DNA of 64,000 bases, from the NCBI GenBank assembly GCA_934725015.1, contig CAKVAS010000002.1, positions 310,001 through 374,000 on the forward strand. The letters are read 5' to 3'. The DNA comes from an uncultured Bacteroidales bacterium (GTDB taxonomy: Bacteria > Bacteroidota > Bacteroidia > Bacteroidales > UBA932). Shown here piece after piece: positions 60,324 through 64,000 of this stretch. Numbering within the stretch: the first letter of the stretch is position 1; each line of letters starts with the position of its first letter. A program made the translations under genes and the position numbers. Below the pieces are notes generated by a model. The model was not told where the DNA came from, made no database searches, and saw nothing but the letters and a program-made list of their open reading frames with translations.

Positions 60324-60417
60324 CCGTTCTGCTCCCTCTTACCATCTGTTCTTTCATGAGCAAGGTACAGCCATACAGCAGACCTCGCATCTGCAATTCT
60401 GTCCATACTCAAACTTT

Positions 60418-61716
60418 CTACAGTTTCCACGCAGGAACTACCGTGATGGTCCGGCCATTTTCGGTGAAGGTTTCTTCCTGTTCAAAGGTGACTATGCGAC
60501 AATTGGGGCAGGCGGTTGCCTCGGAGGCCGCAAGCAGTCCGTTTGTCTCCCTTGTCCGGTTTTCTTTCGTAAGTTCCCAGCACACCTGAACCAATTCTTC
60601 GACTCTGTTCCCTCTCTGGACGACGAAGTCGCACTCTCCGGAATCCTCTCTGAAATAATAGAGTTTGTCCTCGCTTCCCAAGCTGTTATGCAGCAGAGCG
60701 AATACTATGGTTTCCAGCGCCTTCCCGTCATCCGAACTCGGCGTGCTGAGAACAGCGCTCCTCAAGCCGTTGTCGGAAACATAACATTTCGACGGCAAGG
60801 CAGATTCTTTCAGGACAGAGCGCGTGTAGCACGGGAGCTTATAAAGAAGGAAGATATTGCAGGCGTATTCCATCCACTCATAAAGCGAGTCCTTCCCCAC
60901 TTTTATTCCTGCGGATTTCAGTTCGTTGTATATATTGTTTACGCTCGTCGGTTTCGTCGTATTCTCGAAGACTCGTTTAAGGAAATACTTTACTACCGAG
61001 GGAGATGACTTTATGTCGTAGTGTTCGATAAGGTCGCGGAACAGCATTGTGTTGAAATATGACTGAAGAATCTTTATTCTCGCGCCTTCGTTTTCGGCCA
61101 GGACGGCTTTGGGAAATCCGCCTTCTGCGCAATATCTCCGGAATGCGGTCTTTATGACAGAGACTCCGTCTTCTGAATAAAAATCAGGTACGATGGCGCG
61201 GAAACGGAGATATTCCTTAAAATTCAGGGGATGTTCCACATATTCGTCCGGCCATCCGCGCAAAGCCGAAGCCATTTCTCCGGACAGCATTTCTGCTGTA
61301 CTTCCGGTAATGAATATATGGCGGCAGTAATTTTTGAACGTCCGCAGTACAAACAGTTCCCAGCCCTTAATCAGCTGAATCTCATCGAAAAACATATACA
61401 CATCCTTGAGCGGCTGCTCCGGGAACATCTCTCGATATGCCTGAAGTATGTCGTCGAAGTCCGAAACCAGCATCGAAGAAAAGCGCTCGTCGTCAAACTC
61501 TATGTAAAGTATGCGCTCCCTCGGAATGCCGGCGGCAAGAAGTTCGTTTATCGCAAGCCGAAGCAAGGACGACTTGCCGCATCGGCGGATTCCGGTTACA
61601 GTCACTATGTCCTCGCCCGATGTGGGCAGAGACAATTCTCTGGGTATAAGACCGTTATATGGTATCTCATTCTGATGCAGCCTTATGATTGACTGAAATG
61701 TTCTGCGGAGTTCCAT
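60418..61716 (-). CDS. AAA_14-type ATPase with DUF4143 nuclease-like C-terminus
   Basis: A 432-residue protein. Walker A is GIRRCGKSS (residues 42-50), Walker B YMFFDEIQLI, sensor ITGSTAEML; this pattern and the following YVEHPLNFKEYLRFR place it in the AAA_14 group. The C-terminal DUF4143 part has YVSDNGLRSAVL and a PD-(D/E)XK-like end (YYFREDSGECDFVVQRGNRVEELVQVCWEL). Such ATPases are numerous in Bacteroidales and without a settled role; defence, DNA repair or mobile-element control have all been suggested. It converges on the CHAT gene and is divergent from the DUF4846 gene, with a palindrome cluster upstream. Confidence 0.93.
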   Translation of the reverse strand: MELRRTFQSIIRLHQNEIPYNGLIPRELSLPTSGEDIVTVTGIRRCGKSSLLRLAINELLAAGIPRERILYIEFDDERFSSMLVSDFDDILQAYREMFPEQPLKDVYMFFDEIQLIKGWELFVLRTFKNYCRHIFITGSTAEMLSGEMASALRGWPDEYVEHPLNFKEYLRFRAIVPDFYSEDGVSVIKTAFRRYCAEGGFPKAVLAENEGARIKILQSYFNTMLFRDLIEHYDIKSSPSVVKYFLKRVFENTTKPTSVNNIYNELKSAGIKVGKDSLYEWMEYACNIFLLYKLPCYTRSVLKESALPSKCYVSDNGLRSAVLSTPSSDDGKALETIVFALLHNSLGSEDKLYYFREDSGECDFVVQRGNRVEELVQVCWELTKENRTRETNGLLAASEATACPNCRIVTFEQEETFTENGRTITVVPAWKL

Positions 61717-61732
61717 GCTTTAATTGTTTTTG

Positions 61733-61740
61733 CAAATATA
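61733..61740 (-). promoter_or_regulatory. -7 promoter element TATATTTG of the AAA_14 ATPase gene
   Basis: CAAATATA on the plus strand, 17 bp before the ATPase ATG on the minus strand. The palindromes at 61744-61797 lie directly upstream, where the -33 box would be, so a bound protein could block or assist polymerase. Confidence 0.55.
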
Positions 61741-61743
61741 ATG

Positions 61744-61797
61744 CTTTCCTTTTGAAAAGGAAAGAAAATGCGGAAAGTTTCCTTTTGGAAAGGAAAG
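61744..61797. promoter_or_regulatory. Cluster of TTTCC / GGAAA palindromes
   Basis: CTTTCCTTTT-g-AAAAGGAAAG (61744-61764) is a perfect 10-bp inverted repeat. GGAAA-g-TTTCC (61772-61782) and TTTCC-tttt-GGAAA (61778-61791) overlap next to it, and a further GGAAA ends the cluster. Six half-sites fall in 54 bp between the divergent ATPase and DUF4846 genes. A shared operator is likely. Confidence 0.6.
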
Positions 61798-61867
61798 GGT
61801 GATTTTTTCTGTTTACGTTTTACCGACTGTGACATTCTCTTACAGGAGAACATTATCTTTTGACAAA

Positions 61868-62656
61868 ATGAAAAAATCAGTTATTCGAATCTGCATCACA
61901 GTCGCGTCTGTGCTTGTTTTTGCGATATTGGCGGTTCTCTATATCCCGGTGATGCTTCCGGGAAATTACGAAAATGCCGAGTGCGTCGGGAACATTTCGG
62001 TACCCAGGGGATATGAGAGAATCTGCGGAAATGACCCTAAATACACCGAATTTCTGCGCTCCATCCCGTTGAAGCCAAAGGGTTCCAGGGTGATGCTCTA
62101 CGGGAGCAACGAAACGGCAAAATTCGGAGACCGAAACAAATATGCCGTAATTGACCTGCCGCTCCTGAGCAATGCCGAACAATGTGCCGACGCCTGCATG
62201 AGGCTTCGTGCGGAATACCTCTTTCGGCACGGGAAATATGCGAAGATACATTTCGCCAACAATGCCGGCCTGGATTTCTTCTATCCGGGAGGCCGAAGCA
62301 GGAAGGCGTTTGAATCATACATGAAGAGGGTTTATGGGTTCGCCAACACCGCATCGCTGACAAAGGAACTGCCTACAAGGGCGTTGAAAGACATTCAGCC
62401 CGGCGACATTCTTGTCTATCCGGCCAGAAAGGGCCACAAATATGGTCATGCCGTATTCGTGATTGACGTCGTTCGGAACAAGAAGGGAGAAAAAATGGTC
62501 ATGCTTGCGGAAGGAAACACACCGGCCTGTGACATTCACCTCATCCGTAACTTCAGAAACTGGAGGAATCCCGCCTGGTTCAAATGGAATGACAATGCCG
62601 AAGTTCAGTACTTTTCCGTGTTCAAGTTTTATAAAGATGAGCTGCGGCATTTTTGA
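61868..62656 (+). CDS. DUF4846 family protein, membrane-anchored or secreted
   Basis: A 262-residue protein from the ATG at 61868 (KKSVIRICITVASVLVFAILAVLYIPVMLPG, an N-terminal anchor or signal); the frame stays open upstream without homology. The body fits DUF4846: PRGYERI, RSIPLKPKGSRVMLYGSNE, YAVIDLPLLSNAEQCADACMRLRAEYLF, TASLTKELPTRALKDIQPGDILVYPARKGHKYGHAVFVIDVV, and CDIHLIRNF. Function unknown; the PGDI and GHAVFVIDV motifs recall NlpC/P60-like folds, which is only an impression. It lies between two unrelated ATPase genes. Confidence 0.88.
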   Translation: MKKSVIRICITVASVLVFAILAVLYIPVMLPGNYENAECVGNISVPRGYERICGNDPKYTEFLRSIPLKPKGSRVMLYGSNETAKFGDRNKYAVIDLPLLSNAEQCADACMRLRAEYLFRHGKYAKIHFANNAGLDFFYPGGRSRKAFESYMKRVYGFANTASLTKELPTRALKDIQPGDILVYPARKGHKYGHAVFVIDVVRNKKGEKMVMLAEGNTPACDIHLIRNFRNWRNPAWFKWNDNAEVQYFSVFKFYKDELRHF

Positions 62657-62722
62657 CACAACTACAAATCATTCCATTACACCATTTATCGAAGGAGAAG
62701 ATAAATAGTGTATGAGTCAGAA

Positions 62723-62748
62723 AAATGGTTGTAGATATATAACCATTT
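62723..62748. promoter_or_regulatory. Inverted repeat AAATGGTT-N10-AACCATTT
   Basis: A perfect 8-bp inverted repeat with a 10-bp spacer, 14 bp upstream of the -7 element of the right-hand ATPase gene, at the position of the -33 box. Its ATGG/CCAT elements also occur in the 41-bp palindrome at 62771-62811, so the same protein might bind both. Confidence 0.5.
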
Positions 62749-62761
62749 AGGCAACTTTTTG

Positions 62762-62811
62762 TATCTTTGCAGTTGCGAAACAGCCATTTCGGAAATGGCC
62801 GTTTCGCAACT
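62762..62811 (+). promoter_or_regulatory. -7 element TATCTTTG and a 41-bp palindrome at the start of the transcript
   Basis: TATCTTTG (62762-62769) fits TAnnTTTG. It is followed at once by a palindrome of 20-bp arms around a central G (62771-62811), matching at 19 of 20 positions: AGTTGCGAAAC...CCATTTC / GAAATGG...GTTTCGCAACT. Transcription should start inside it, so it may be an operator or a 5'-terminal RNA hairpin. The ATG follows 20 bp later. Confidence 0.65.
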
Positions 62812-62831
62812 TGACAAATACGGTTTGCATC

Positions 62832-64000
62832 ATGAGATTTTTTGACAGAAAAGAAGAGCTTGCGACGCTGCGCGAAATTCGCGAGTTGTCGCGTACGGTC
62901 GCGCAGTTTACCGTTGTGACGGGACGTCGTCGCATCGGGAAGACATCTTTGGTCTGGAAGGCTTACGAAGATGAGCCTATACTGTATTTTTTCGTCACAC
63001 GGAAGGCTGAAAGCGAATTGTGCGATGACTATCTCTCTGAAATCGAGAGAAAATTGGGCGTGCCTGCGCTTGGGAAGGTGACGCGGTTTTCTGATATATT
63101 CGAATATCTCATGAAACTGTCCGCTGAGCGTCCCGTCACCCTGTTCATCGACGAGTTTCAGGATTTTTTCCGCATAAACAAATCCATATACAGCGAAATG
63201 CAGAAGATCTGGGATATCTATCACACGCGGGCACATATCAATCTTGTCGTATGCGGTTCCATATTTTCGATAATGGCCAAGATATTCAAGGACAGGAAAG
63301 AACCTCTCTATAACCGCCAGACACGTCTTATGACAGTGCGCCCGTTCGGTCCCGCAGTACTGAAGGAAATCCTGACGGAATACAATCCCGACTATACGGC
63401 TGACGACCTTCTGGCAATGTTTTCCTTTACCGGAGGTGTCGCGAAGTATGTGCAGCTGCTTGTTGATTCCGGAGCCACGACAAAGACGAAAATGATTAAC
63501 CACATCGTGCGGGCGGATTCCGTTTTTGTCGGAGAGGGCAAGGCGGTGCTGATTGAGGAATTCGGGAAAGACTATGGGGTCTATTTCTCCATCTTGTCCG
63601 CAATAGCGCGAGGAAAGACATCACGTGCCGAGATTGAACTCGCCGTCGGCAGGGAAATCGGAGGTTACATGACAAAGCTGGAAAATGATTATGAGATCAT
63701 TACAAAAAAACAGCCTCTGTTTGAACGCAGTTCGACAAAGAATGTCAGATATGCCATTGATGACAATTTCTTCATGTTCTGGTTCAGATTCATCTACAAG
63801 TACAGCTATATGCTTGAGATTGAGAACTATGACAGTGTAAAGGGAATAATCGGCAGGGATTATGAGACATTCAGCGGCCTGATGCTGGAACGCTATTTCC
63901 GGCGAGTCCTGATTGACGAGCACAGTTATACGCGCCTCGGAGGCTGGTGGGACAGGAAAGGCGAAAACGAGATTGACATCATCGCAGAAAATGAGTTCGA
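62832..64000 (+). CDS. Archaeal-type ATPase (ATPase_2 / DUF234), partial at right edge
   Basis: The first 389 residues are visible, with no stop before the edge. MRFFDRKEELATL opens the protein; Walker A is GRRRIGKTS (31-39), Walker B VTLFIDEFQDFF, and VVCGSIFSIM a sensor. The winged-helix and DUF234 parts follow (FSILSAIARGKTSRAEIELAVG; YAIDDNFFMFWFRFIYKY), and at the edge RRVLIDEHSYTRLGGWWDRKGENEIDIIA begins the PD-(D/E)XK-like nuclease motif. This is a different family from the AAA_14 ATPase at 60418. Role unknown; often found in genomic islands. Confidence 0.94.
   Translation, partial: MRFFDRKEELATLREIRELSRTVAQFTVVTGRRRIGKTSLVWKAYEDEPILYFFVTRKAESELCDDYLSEIERKLGVPALGKVTRFSDIFEYLMKLSAERPVTLFIDEFQDFFRINKSIYSEMQKIWDIYHTRAHINLVVCGSIFSIMAKIFKDRKEPLYNRQTRLMTVRPFGPAVLKEILTEYNPDYTADDLLAMFSFTGGVAKYVQLLVDSGATTKTKMINHIVRADSVFVGEGKAVLIEEFGKDYGVYFSILSAIARGKTSRAEIELAVGREIGGYMTKLENDYEIITKKQPLFERSSTKNVRYAIDDNFFMFWFRFIYKYSYMLEIENYDSVKGIIGRDYETFSGLMLERYFRRVLIDEHSYTRLGGWWDRKGENEIDIIAENEF

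Noticed and set aside
61744..61797. Repeated TTTCC/GGAAA units as a CRISPR or tandem-repeat array
   Set aside because: Units are only 5-10 bp, arranged as palindromes, with no spacers and no cas genes nearby.
62622..63503. 293-codon minus-strand frame opposite the right-hand ATPase
   Set aside because: The plus strand here has a full Walker A/B ATPase with promoter; the antisense frame has no signal, motif or start context.

Overview
The window reads as chromosomal DNA of a member of the Bacteroidota, most likely the order Bacteroidales with fairly high GC. The evidence is a SusC-type TonB-dependent receptor, lipoproteins with a Cys lipobox, Rho with a long disordered insertion, the rsfS-ftsH-cdsA-psd gene order, an LptD/TamL envelope set, and promoters of the TTTG / TAnnTTTG type. 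I cannot name a genus from sequence alone. No rRNA, tRNA, CRISPR array, prophage or complete insertion sequence was recognised.

Region by region. 1-10.4 kb (minus strand) is a carbohydrate locus: an SSS transporter, an FAD-dependent oxidoreductase, a LacI regulator, then a 54-residue peptide gene containing a G9 tract, a fimbrillin-like/FN3 surface lipoprotein, a GH99-like (WbsX) lipoprotein and a SusC receptor cut by the left edge. 10.5-21.3 kb holds mntP, two envelope proteins of unknown role, a GNAT-like protein, rarA, an Rpn-type nuclease, and the divergent pair tamL / SpoU-type rRNA methylase. 21.6-22.7 kb is a 5'-truncated zinc metalloprotease remnant. 22.7-28.6 kb carries an SDR-ALDH pair divergent from a membrane LytTR regulator, with a LytTR-like direct repeat between them, followed by an alpha-amylase-family enzyme and a small lipoprotein. 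28.6-38.4 kb has a PPi-type phosphofructokinase and a ligA-relA-lipoprotein-OMP-ispG run. 38.5-50.9 kb is mostly housekeeping genes on the minus strand (CNNM/CorC, psd, cdsA, ftsH, rsfS, rpe, pepD, dnaA, MCE protein, amidase), with birA on plus. 51-56.4 kb has lptD and rho. 56.5-64 kb is accessory: a sigma factor, a single-pass membrane protein and a secreted CHAT (caspase-like) protease in one overlapping operon, then two different AAA ATPases either side of a DUF4846 protein.

The two most interesting signals are (i) the sigma / membrane protein / CHAT protease cassette, which resembles the protease-anti-sigma-sigma logic known from CRISPR-linked CHAT systems but has no CRISPR component here and is predicted to face the periplasm; and (ii) a family of four 118-127 bp long-hairpin repeats, each beginning at or beside the stop codon of the upstream gene (GNAT, dnaA, lptD, rho), each in the same orientation as that gene, with a conserved apical core but divergent, self-complementary arms. 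Other points are a homopolymer tract that could make a small gene phase-variable, operator-like palindromes before both ATPases, a reduced IspG insertion domain, and a birA gene running 126 bp into the convergent rpe gene.
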